The translations under genes were made by a program, and so were the position numbers. Positions 1 through 5,578 of a stretch of 5,736 bases of DNA are shown piece after piece; the stretch's first letter is position 1, and every line of letters starts with the position of its first letter. The notes beneath the pieces were generated by a model that had not been told where the DNA came from, ran no database searches, and saw only the letters and a list, made by a program, of their open reading frames with translations. The stretch is from Candidatus Saccharimonadota bacterium (GTDB lineage Bacteria; Patescibacteriota; Saccharimonadia; Saccharimonadales; Saccharimonadaceae), in contig UNSP01000024.1 of NCBI GenBank assembly GCA_900556355.1, positions 1 to 5,736 of the forward strand, given 5' to 3'.

Positions 1-485
1 TAGGCACATCAACTACAGATATTGCAATTCTAGATTCTGATATACGTGTGACGGGCGGCTTAAATGTTGGCGGCTATTCACTCACCTTAAATTTAGCTAA
101 AAAAATGAATGTACCAATTGAAACAGCTCATCAATTTAAGGTATTAAACGGATTAAATCCTGGCCCAAGGCAAGCCAGAATCGCAGGAGCCTTGCACCCA
201 AGTTTGGAAAAAATGACCAACGAAGTTAAGCGTGTTATGCGATATTACACAGACCGCTTCCCTAATGAGAAAAAAATCGAGCAAATTCTCATAGTTGGCG
301 GCGGCGGTAATTTGCCAGGAATTGGTGATTTTTTCACAAACGAGCTATTAATGCCAGCGCGCGTGGCAAGTCCGTGGCAAATGCTCAATTTCGATGGACT
401 AGAGCAGCCAGCAAAACAGCTTCGCTCCCAGCTATCACCAGTTGCGGGACTAGCCTTAATCAAGCAGGAGGATATTTATGATTAA
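1..485 (+). CDS. pilM: Type IV pilus assembly protein PilM, C-terminal part (5' end outside window)
   Basis: Actin-like, ATP-binding cytoplasmic protein that in the family docks on the N-terminal tail of PilN and couples the pilus motor to the inner-membrane platform. The frame is open from base 3, and the first residues visible are G-T-S-T-T-D, the phosphate-binding motif of the actin/FtsA/PilM fold. Near the C-terminus, I-L-I-V-G-G-G-G-N-L-P-G-I (about 285-323) is the adenosine-binding motif. About 160 residues are present; family members are usually about 350, so roughly half is missing upstream. An in-frame GTG at 48 lies inside the fold and is not the start. The stop TAA (483-485) overlaps the start of pilN by 8 nt, indicating translational coupling. 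The motor genes pilB, pilT and pilC may lie upstream (inference). Confidence 0.9.
   Translation, partial: GTSTTDIAILDSDIRVTGGLNVGGYSLTLNLAKKMNVPIETAHQFKVLNGLNPGPRQARIAGALHPSLEKMTNEVKRVMRYYTDRFPNEKKIEQILIVGGGGNLPGIGDFFTNELLMPARVASPWQMLNFDGLEQPAKQLRSQLSPVAGLALIKQEDIYD
466..471 (+). promoter_or_regulatory. Shine-Dalgarno site of pilN
   Basis: A perfect AGGAGG lies 6 nt before the ATG at 478, inside the last codons of pilM. It fixes the pilN start and shows that internal genes of the pilus operon use classical ribosome binding, unlike the leaderless-looking genes elsewhere in the window. Confidence 0.85.
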
Positions 486-1053
486 CCTTCTCCCTCCTCA
501 AGAAAAAAAGCAAATCAGCGCCGGACGAGTAAATGTCATCTTAAGACGATATTGCATCATATCATTGATATTTGCAGGTTTGCTATTCTTAACTATTGGC
601 GGATTTTATCTATTCTTAGAAAATAGCCGCACCTCAGCTCAAGCCAACATCGACGAAGGGAACGCTAAGCTTGCTCAATACCAATCGACGCAAAAAGAAG
701 TTAGCGAGTTTAAGAAAGACCTCGACTCGGCTAAGGCGATCATTAGCAACGAGGCCCATTACTCTACAATTATCCCAAAAATTGCACAGTACATCCCATC
801 AGGCATGGTTTTGGATTCTCTAGCATTAGACACTTCAGCGTTAGATAAACCATTGTCATTAACAGCTCTTGGAAAAAATAAGGATGACGCTATTCGAATA
901 AAAACCAGCTTAGAAAAGTCAGAAATATTTAGTGACGTTCACTTGGAGACTGTTGTTTATAGCGATGGCAACCAATCGTCAGACAAGCCTGCGGATTATC
1001 CAATCACTATAACAATTAGCGTTACACCAAAGCCAGAGGTCTTAAAACAATGA
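478..1053 (+). CDS. pilN: Type IV pilus inner-membrane platform protein PilN
   Basis: Bitopic membrane protein of the type IV pilus alignment complex. The N-terminus M-I-N-L-L-P-P is the signature PilN tail that inserts into the cleft of PilM. A basic stretch with R23-R24 precedes one transmembrane helix (about 24-48), a polar coiled-coil-like segment (about 52-92) and a small alpha/beta domain (about 95-187), matching the family's ferredoxin-like dimerisation domain. Its 191 residues are normal for PilN. The start is set by the AGGAGG at 466-471 and by the tail motif. It overlaps pilM by 8 nt and pilO by 4 nt (ATGA at 1050-1053). It should pair with PilO in the membrane with the globular domain outside. 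Sequence identity to proteobacterial PilN is low away from the tail, as expected. Confidence 0.9.
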   Translation: MINLLPPQEKKQISAGRVNVILRRYCIISLIFAGLLFLTIGGFYLFLENSRTSAQANIDEGNAKLAQYQSTQKEVSEFKKDLDSAKAIISNEAHYSTIIPKIAQYIPSGMVLDSLALDTSALDKPLSLTALGKNKDDAIRIKTSLEKSEIFSDVHLETVVYSDGNQSSDKPADYPITITISVTPKPEVLKQ

Positions 1054-1643
1054 AAAAAGTTCTAAATGCCAGTATCGCGCGAATTGTCCTGTCGTTATTA
1101 TTGCTCATAATATTATCAGCAATGGTAGGATTAGTTATTTTCGCCTATTCATTCTTAAGTAAAACATCAGAAGAAGTTGGAAAAATGCAAACAGAAGCAA
1201 TTGCAGTTGATGCAAAAATACAAAGTTTGCTAGCGTCGAAATCTCAGCTCGACCGCAATTCCGACACAGTTAAAAAAGCAAAGAATATCGTCTCAGAATC
1301 GAAACTTTATCAATATCAGAATCAGATTATTAAGGATTTAAATACCTACGCTGACCGCGCTGGCATTCCGATTAAAGCTTTCTCTTTCCAAAACGAACCA
1401 ACAACTTCTGCTAAGACAGCGACATCTAGCAAGCGGACACCCGCCAGCCCTGCTGGAGTGAAAAGCACTTTCGTATCAATTCAATTGGGAGATCATATAG
1501 ATTACACGAAATTCCTACATTTCCTTAGTCTTATTGAAAAAAATGTCACCCGAATGCAGCTTTTAGGTGTATCAATTTCCAGAGGTGCAAATAATCATGA
1601 AATATCAATCCAATCACTTGAAGTAAAGGTTTATACACGATGA
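1050..1643 (+). CDS. pilO: Type IV pilus inner-membrane platform protein PilO
   Basis: Partner of PilN in the pilus alignment complex. The 197-residue protein has a short basic N-terminus, one strongly hydrophobic helix (about 11-35), a charged coiled-coil-like stretch (about 38-85), and a C-terminal alpha/beta domain (about 88-195) with an L-x-x-Y-A-x-x-x-G segment near 97-105 that resembles PilO. A Ser/Thr/Ala/Pro-rich insert (about 117-137) breaks the domain and looks like a flexible loop. The call rests on topology and on its place directly after pilN; primary-sequence similarity alone would be weak. ATGA overlaps at both ends (1050-1053 and 1640-1643) imply coupled translation. A modest AGAGG at 1035-1039 is the only SD-like site before it. 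Confidence 0.82.
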   Translation: MKKVLNASIARIVLSLLLLIILSAMVGLVIFAYSFLSKTSEEVGKMQTEAIAVDAKIQSLLASKSQLDRNSDTVKKAKNIVSESKLYQYQNQIIKDLNTYADRAGIPIKAFSFQNEPTTSAKTATSSKRTPASPAGVKSTFVSIQLGDHIDYTKFLHFLSLIEKNVTRMQLLGVSISRGANNHEISIQSLEVKVYTR

Positions 1644-1924
1644 GTCCATCAATATCAGAACAGCTTGAACCAATCGTAAAATCACTGTCCAAATTCCTGT
1701 GGCGATTTCATGTGATAATATATAGCATTGTCGTAATCGGAGGCGTAGCAATCGCGATATTTCTTTTGAGCGGGCTTTTAGCAGTTCCTACCGAAGAACC
1801 ACAAACTGCATCAATAAGCTTCGATAAAAAAACCATGAAAATTATTAAAGACTTCCGACCATCAACTTCAGCAAACGACTCATTTAGTATGCCGGCTGGT
1901 CGCTCCAATCCATTTGCCGAATAG
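1640..1924 (+). CDS. Small single-TM protein, PilP-like candidate of the pilus operon
   Basis: A 94-residue bitopic protein of uncertain identity. A short N-terminal segment (1-23, containing S-K-F-L-W-R) precedes one transmembrane helix (about 24-48), and a polar tail of about 45 residues ends in A-G-R-S-N-P-F-A-E. The position after pilM-pilN-pilO is where pilP sits in Proteobacteria, and an R-S-P-F-like motif is known in PilP between its disordered N-terminal region and the C-terminal beta domain. Here the protein stops right after the motif, so the beta domain that binds the secretin is absent, as would suit a cell without an outer membrane. It lacks a lipobox cysteine, unlike typical PilP. 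The start is an ATGA overlap with pilO, with AAAGG at 1625-1629. The gene is surely real; the PilP relationship is inference. Confidence 0.75.
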   Translation: MSPSISEQLEPIVKSLSKFLWRFHVIIYSIVVIGGVAIAIFLLSGLLAVPTEEPQTASISFDKKTMKIIKDFRPSTSANDSFSMPAGRSNPFAE

Positions 1925-1942
1925 AACACAACCGTTTATAAT
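1914..1942 (+). promoter_or_regulatory. Sigma-70-type promoter of the PRC-barrel gene
   Basis: TTGCCG (1914-1919, 4 of 6 match to TTGACA), a 17-bp spacer, and a perfect TATAAT (1937-1942). The -35 box lies inside the last codons of the upstream 94-aa gene. The expected start point, 7 nt after the -10, is base 1949, the A of the ATG, so the transcript would be leaderless. No SD precedes the ATG, which agrees. Confidence 0.75.
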
Positions 1943-1948
1943 ATAGTT

Positions 1949-2536
1949 ATGCTTATATCCGCAGATCGCTTCCTTAATATCCCCGTCATGAGTCCTCAGA
2001 CGGGCTCCGAACTGGCGCGAACATCGCGGGAAATTATCAATCCGAAGAATTTGTCTATAATCGCATATGAGCTTGAGGGGCGACTTTTGGACCAACACCC
2101 TAGCCTACTTCGCATTGACGACGTCAGAGAAATCGGACCACTCGGTATGATTATCGATTCAACCGACGAGATCATCGGAATTGATGATGTGATTACCATA
2201 AAAGAAATTTATGAAATCAATTTTGCATTAAAAGACAAGTTGGTTATTGATGAAAAAAATAAGAAAATCGGAAAAGTTATCGGATATACGTTGGCGGCTG
2301 GGAATTTTATTATACAACAACTCCGAATTCGGCGACCGTTCTTGAAAAGTTTTGGCGACACAGAGCTACTTATTCATCGTTCTCAGATCATAAAAGTAAC
2401 CGACGATAAAATCGTTGTAAAATCAGCGACTATCTCGCACATAGCCGAAAAAACACCTATTCCGCAGATAAATTCATACGAAAATCCATTCCGTAAGCAG
2501 TCTCGTCCACAACCAGAATCTACAAAAGTTGATTAA
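1949..2536 (+). CDS. Double PRC-barrel domain protein
   Basis: A 195-residue soluble protein without signal peptide or membrane helix. Two consecutive PRC-barrel-like units are seen: residues about 1-85, beginning L-I-S-A-D-R-F-L-N-I-P-V and ending in a short I-I-G-I-D-D-V segment, and about 88-165, with K-L-V-I-D-E-K-N-K-K-I-G-K-V as the typical turn-rich strand pair and L-I-H-R-S-Q-I-I-K-V as the closing strand. PRC barrels occur in RimM and in photosystem and sporulation proteins and usually mediate protein or RNA contacts; a specific function cannot be assigned. The C-terminal 30 residues are polar and contain Y-E-N-P-F-R-K. The gene follows the pilus operon by 24 nt but has its own promoter and probably a leaderless mRNA. 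Its end overlaps the end of recX by 4 bp. Confidence 0.82.
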   Translation: MLISADRFLNIPVMSPQTGSELARTSREIINPKNLSIIAYELEGRLLDQHPSLLRIDDVREIGPLGMIIDSTDEIIGIDDVITIKEIYEINFALKDKLVIDEKNKKIGKVIGYTLAAGNFIIQQLRIRRPFLKSFGDTELLIHRSQIIKVTDDKIVVKSATISHIAEKTPIPQINSYENPFRKQSRPQPESTKVD

Positions 2537-3186
2537 TCTTTTGGGTTTTCAAGAGTCTTCTTAATGTCGTCGTAAGAAAAACCCTGCCTAGCCAAATATT
2601 GCATAAACTTCTGTTGGTCGCTATATCGATAACGTTTTTTAGCAATAATCTTCCGCAACTCCTCGTCATCAGAGCGAATATTCTCTTTAACTAACGACTC
2701 AATCGTTGTATTATCAATTCCCTTTTGCGCCAGTTCCAATTTCAAACGACGAATACTGGCGCCTTTTTTCATGAACCGCTGCTCAAACCAAAATCGAGCA
2801 AATTTTTCATCGTCCAAATATTTTTTCTCAATAAGACGATCCAAGACGCGCTCAGCAATCTCCGGCTTTATTCCAGGACGTTCAATAATTTTTCCAGTTT
2901 TCGCTGAACGTCGACGAGTGGCTAGTGTTTTCCGACGTAGATAATCGCGCACTTCTTTGATGGCTCGCGGACGCATTAAGCAGTATTCTATAGACCTGGC
3001 ATATAACTTGCCAAACTGGCTATCGTCTTCTAACTTCGAAATTTCCTCTTCCGTATATTCGCGACCAATCTTAATGCCTAGTTCGCCGACCTGAAATACA
3101 TCCAAGCTAAAACGATATTTCCCGTCAACACTTACATTGACACGATTTTTATCACGAGCCTGAAGAGAAATATCGGTGATTTTCAT
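2533..3186 (-). CDS. recX: RecA regulatory protein RecX
   Basis: Modulator that binds RecA filaments and limits their growth and activity. It has 217 residues, within the longer range of the family (E. coli RecX is 166). An N-terminal beta-rich region (about 1-45) precedes three-helix RecX repeats: R1 starting near 58 (Y-A-R-S-I-E-Y-C-L-M-R-P-R), R2 near 124 (L-D-D-E-K-F-A-R-F-W-F-E-Q-R) and R3 near 173-214, ending with Q-G-F-S-Y-D-D-I. A strongly basic loop (about 85-105, including R-R-R-S-A-K-T-G-K) interrupts R1. The ATG is preceded directly by an in-frame TAG, so no earlier start is possible. It lies 11 nt after recA on the same strand with no SD at normal distance; AAGGAGG at 3209-3215 is 22 nt away. 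Coupling to recA translation is likely. Confidence 0.93.
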   Translation of the reverse strand: MKITDISLQARDKNRVNVSVDGKYRFSLDVFQVGELGIKIGREYTEEEISKLEDDSQFGKLYARSIEYCLMRPRAIKEVRDYLRRKTLATRRRSAKTGKIIERPGIKPEIAERVLDRLIEKKYLDDEKFARFWFEQRFMKKGASIRRLKLELAQKGIDNTTIESLVKENIRSDDEELRKIIAKKRYRYSDQQKFMQYLARQGFSYDDIKKTLENPKD

Positions 3187-3197
3187 CTATATATGAA

Positions 3198-4253
3198 TTA
3201 ACTTTCCGCCTCCTTCACTTTATCACGCACTTTCTGATCAATTTCCGCCAAAACCTCAGGATTTTCCTTCAAATAAGTCTTCGTTTTATCGCGCCCTTGA
3301 CCAATCGTTTCGCCGTTATATTTATAAAACGCACCCGACTTTTCAACTATACCGTGCGTTGCTGCCAAGTCCAGAATATCGCCAGTTTTACTAATTCCCT
3401 CGTTGTACATGATGTCAAATTCAGCCACGCGGAACGGCGGTGCAATCTTATTTTTCACAACCTTAATTTTTGTGCGGTTACCAATAATATCATCGCCAAC
3501 TTTGATCTGACCAATTCGACGAATGTCAATTCGCTGCGACGCATAAAACTTCAACGCATTACCGCCAGTTGTCGTTTCAGGATTGCCAAACATCACGCCA
3601 ATTTTCATACGAATCTGATTGATAAAGATCACCGTGGCTTTTGACTTATTGATAATTCCCGTCAATTTACGTAGAGCCTGACTCATCAATCGAGCCTGAA
3701 GACCCATATGAGAATCGCCCATATCGCCATCAATTTCAGCCTGTGGCGTCAAGGCAGCCACTGAGTCGACTATCACCAAATCCACCGCGTTCGAACGAAC
3801 CAACGTCTCTGTAATTTCCAATGCTTGCTCACCGTTATCTGGCTGAGAAACCAACAAGTTTTCCGTGTCCACACCCAGACGCTTAGCGTATGCTGGATCA
3901 AGCGCGTGCTCGGCGTCAATAAACGCTGCCGTTCCGCCTTGCTTCTGAATTTCTGCAATAGCGTGAAGCGTCAATGTTGTCTTACCCGAGCTTTCTGGAC
4001 CATAGATTTCTATAATACGACCTTTTGGATATCCGCCACCGAGCGCCAAATCCAAACTCAAAGCACCAGAAGGAATTACTTCAACATCGACTTTATGAGC
4101 CTCGCCCAATTTCATAATTGATCCGTCGCCAAACTGCTTAGTGATCTGATCCATTGCTAGACCAAGCGCCTTAAGCTTACCTTCATCAACTTTTTTATCC
4201 GATGCCTGACTTGACTTTTCTGGATTTACTGTTTTACTGTCTGATTTTGCCAT
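3198..4253 (-). CDS. recA: Recombinase RecA
   Basis: ATP-dependent strand-exchange protein of homologous recombination and repair; 351 residues, normal length. Seen in order: a Lys/Ser-rich N-terminal extension (1-22), the polymerisation region with [10 protein letters not shown] (41-50), Walker [10 protein letters not shown] (85-93), the catalytic Glu in A-E-H-A-L-D-P (E115), Walker B L-V-I-V-D-S (159-164), DNA loop L1 around 172-184 ([11 protein letters not shown]), and loop L2 with [14 protein letters not shown] (222-235). No intein or frameshift interrupts it. The ATG at 4253 is set by AAGGAGG 7 nt upstream. It heads a recA-recX unit. No LexA-type box of the Gram-positive (GAAC-N4-GTTC) or E. 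coli (CTG-N10-CAG) kind is visible upstream, so SOS control is not supported here. Confidence 0.99.
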   Translation of the reverse strand: MAKSDSKTVNPEKSSQASDKKVDEGKLKALGLAMDQITKQFGDGSIMKLGEAHKVDVEVIPSGALSLDLALGGGYPKGRIIEIYGPESSGKTTLTLHAIAEIQKQGGTAAFIDAEHALDPAYAKRLGVDTENLLVSQPDNGEQALEITETLVRSNAVDLVIVDSVAALTPQAEIDGDMGDSHMGLQARLMSQALRKLTGIINKSKATVIFINQIRMKIGVMFGNPETTTGGNALKFYASQRIDIRRIGQIKVGDDIIGNRTKIKVVKNKIAPPFRVAEFDIMYNEGISKTGDILDLAATHGIVEKSGAFYKYNGETIGQGRDKTKTYLKENPEVLAEIDQKVRDKVKEAES

Positions 4254-4260
4254 AGCATTC

Positions 4261-4267
4261 CCTCCTT
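4261..4267 (-). promoter_or_regulatory. Shine-Dalgarno site of recA
   Basis: AAGGAGG on the minus strand, 7 nt before the recA ATG at 4253. It selects this start over an out-of-frame ATG at 4258-4256. Confidence 0.88.
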
Positions 4268-4280
4268 AGTTATTTCCTTT

Positions 4281-4286
4281 ATTATA
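4281..4286 (-). promoter_or_regulatory. -10 box of the recA promoter
   Basis: A perfect TATAAT reading leftward, giving a predicted start near 4274 and a leader of about 20 nt that holds the SD. The hexamer at optimal -35 distance (4304-4309, TAGCAA on the minus strand) matches only 3 of 6, and it overlaps the -10 of the divergent prepilin promoter. Confidence 0.6.
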
Positions 4287-4304
4287 CCGATTTGTCGCAA
4301 GATT

Positions 4305-4313
4305 TGCTATAAT
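4305..4313 (+). promoter_or_regulatory. Extended -10 promoter of the prepilin gene
   Basis: TGC-TATAAT, an extended -10 (TGn plus a perfect hexamer at 4308-4313), ends 7 nt before the ATG at 4321. The -35 position (4285-4290) is poor, which an extended -10 can compensate. The predicted start falls on or beside the start codon, so little or no leader is expected, and no SD is present. Confidence 0.7.
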
Positions 4314-4320
4314 TACATTC

Positions 4321-4713
4321 ATGAATAAGCGAAACGGTTTTACTATTATTGAACTTTTGGTTGTAGCGACTTTCTTGATTATCATCGCAATCTTGGGTTT
4401 CTCACAATATACAAAATTGACCAACGAATCAAACAACGCCAAAAAACGCACCGCGATTAACGCTATGCATTATAGCCTGGAAGAGGGTTTTTACGTTAAA
4501 AATGGCTATTACCCAGAGAAGTTAGAAGAAGGCACGCTTCCGACTATGGATCCCGCATTGTTAAAAGATCCACAAGGTAAGAAAATTGGCGAAAAAGACA
4601 GCAGTTATCGTTATGAATCTTCAAATTGTAATGACGGAAAATGCAAGTCATACAAACTTGTCGCGACGCTTATCGATGAAGATGACTACATAAAAGAAAG
4701 TCGCCATAAATAG
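4321..4713 (+). CDS. Type IV prepilin (pilin-like protein with Cys loop)
   Basis: A 130-residue precursor of a type IV pilus or pseudopilus subunit. Class III signal: a short basic leader M-N-K-R-N-G, then F-T-I-I-E-L-L-V-V, with PilD-type cleavage between G6 and F7 and the conserved Glu at mature position 5. The hydrophobic N-terminal helix covers about 7-27, an amphipathic helix with the N-A-x-x-x-S-L-E-E pattern runs to about 58, then N-G-Y-Y-P and a small polar C-terminal domain. C103 and C108 (C-N-D-G-K-C) could close a small disulfide loop, a feature I associate with pilins of this kind of bacterium. It is transcribed divergently from recA and stands apart from the pilM-O run. Whether it is the major pilin or a minor one cannot be told from one gene. 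Confidence 0.93.
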   Translation: MNKRNGFTIIELLVVATFLIIIAILGFSQYTKLTNESNNAKKRTAINAMHYSLEEGFYVKNGYYPEKLEEGTLPTMDPALLKDPQGKKIGEKDSSYRYESSNCNDGKCKSYKLVATLIDEDDYIKESRHK

Positions 4714-4717
4714 TTAG

Positions 4718-5554
4718 CTAATCATCACAAACAGGACGGCCATTCTTAAAGTCTTCAATTGCATTATTGATTATCGCAATTTGCTTGCGTGGATTTGCCA
4801 CAAAATGGAATATATATGTTGTTTCTTCACCCTCAGTGCTGAGGCGAATCGTGCCATAATTGAAAAGAGTCTGAATAACGCCTGATTGACGGAAGCTTGC
4901 ATCTTCAATACTACCCAAGCTCACCGTTTGTTCGTGTCGATAAAATAAGCTACCCTGGATTTCCTGAATCACACTTTCGTTGGTCATGTAAAAGTGATTT
5001 TGCAAATATATCCACAAGGACACCGCACCACCAAGCGCTACTAGCCCAATAAGCAACATCGCCACGCCAAACACATCGGTCAGCGAAGGCATCGGCGAGA
5101 TAATTGCGTCACGAGCAATCGACGGATAAAACATCACAAACACCATAATCATCACCACCAAGAAAACCGAAATTCCTGTTGGAATAAGCATGCCAATTGG
5201 ATGGCGTTTAATGTCCAAAATAATATATTCGCCTTCGCTCAAATTGAGATTCGGATATTGCTGAACTGATTTTTCATGTTTTTGCTTCAGATCATCGCTA
5301 ATAGTAAACGGCTTCGGGTCAATATCCCTGGCAACATGTACGACTTGCGGCTCATTAGCATATTGACTACGCAATCGCGGATCAAAATTCTCCCCATCAA
5401 TAATTTCTGGCCTTGCCGTCACATAAGAATTCGTCTGCGCTACAACCGGAGCCGGACGACCAGTCTGTGACGGATGATGGTACAGTGGTCGACCATCAGC
5501 ATCGTACGCAACAGGCTGCGTTAAATCTTCTGACGAGGATGTTTGTGGATTCAT
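4718..5554 (-). CDS. PH-domain (bPH2/DUF304-type) membrane protein
   Basis: A 278-residue membrane protein of unknown cellular role. Residues 1-110 are polar, Pro/Gln-rich and probably disordered, with an early Y-D-A-D-G-R-P-L-Y patch. Two membrane helices follow (about 120-144 and 161-184), separated by a short loop. The C-terminal region (about 186-268) has the bacterial PH pattern: Y-M-T-N-E-S-V-I-Q-E, L-G-S-I-E-D-A-S, then L-F-N-Y-G-T-I-R-L-S-T-E-G-E-E-T-T-Y. With two helices, both the tail and the PH-like domain should face the cytoplasm. Such domains in bacteria bind protein or lipid partners, but no function is established for this group. The ATG at 5554 sits 6 nt after a perfect TATAAT. 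It converges on the prepilin gene with a 4-bp gap. Confidence 0.85.
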   Translation of the reverse strand: MNPQTSSSEDLTQPVAYDADGRPLYHHPSQTGRPAPVVAQTNSYVTARPEIIDGENFDPRLRSQYANEPQVVHVARDIDPKPFTISDDLKQKHEKSVQQYPNLNLSEGEYIILDIKRHPIGMLIPTGISVFLVVMIMVFVMFYPSIARDAIISPMPSLTDVFGVAMLLIGLVALGGAVSLWIYLQNHFYMTNESVIQEIQGSLFYRHEQTVSLGSIEDASFRQSGVIQTLFNYGTIRLSTEGEETTYIFHFVANPRKQIAIINNAIEDFKNGRPVCDD

Positions 5555-5560
5555 GCCTAT

Positions 5561-5569
5561 ATTATAACA
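5561..5569 (-). promoter_or_regulatory. Extended -10 promoter of the PH-domain gene
   Basis: TGT-TATAAT on the minus strand (hexamer 5566-5561). The predicted start, 7 nt downstream, is base 5554, the A of the ATG, so the mRNA should be leaderless; no SD is seen. The string TTATAATATAG (5567-5557) followed by two bases and ATG is identical in sequence and spacing to that before the PRC-barrel gene. No good -35 box was found. Confidence 0.72.
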
Positions 5570-5578
5570 CGACAGAAC

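Noticed and set aside
48..50. GTG as a start for the first gene
   Set aside because: The frame is open to the window edge and upstream residues carry the G-T-S-T-T-D nucleotide-binding motif, so this GTG is an internal Val codon.
1050..1643. Alternative code with UGA as glycine
   Set aside because: UGA at the ends of pilN and pilO coincides with ATGA overlaps and normal protein lengths, so it works as a stop here.
1925..1948. Intrinsic terminator after the pilus operon
   Set aside because: The 24-nt gap holds the -10 box of the next gene and no GC-rich hairpin or T-tract.
3297..3644. 115-aa open frame on the plus strand inside recA
   Set aside because: It is antisense to the conserved recA coding sequence, has no SD or promoter, and its composition reads as a shadow frame.
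4254..4320. LexA/SOS box before recA
   Set aside because: No GAAC-N4-GTTC or CTG-N10-CAG palindrome is visible on either strand.
4266..4451. 61-aa minus-strand frame over the prepilin start
   Set aside because: It covers the divergent promoter region and the well-supported prepilin N-terminus; nothing supports its translation.
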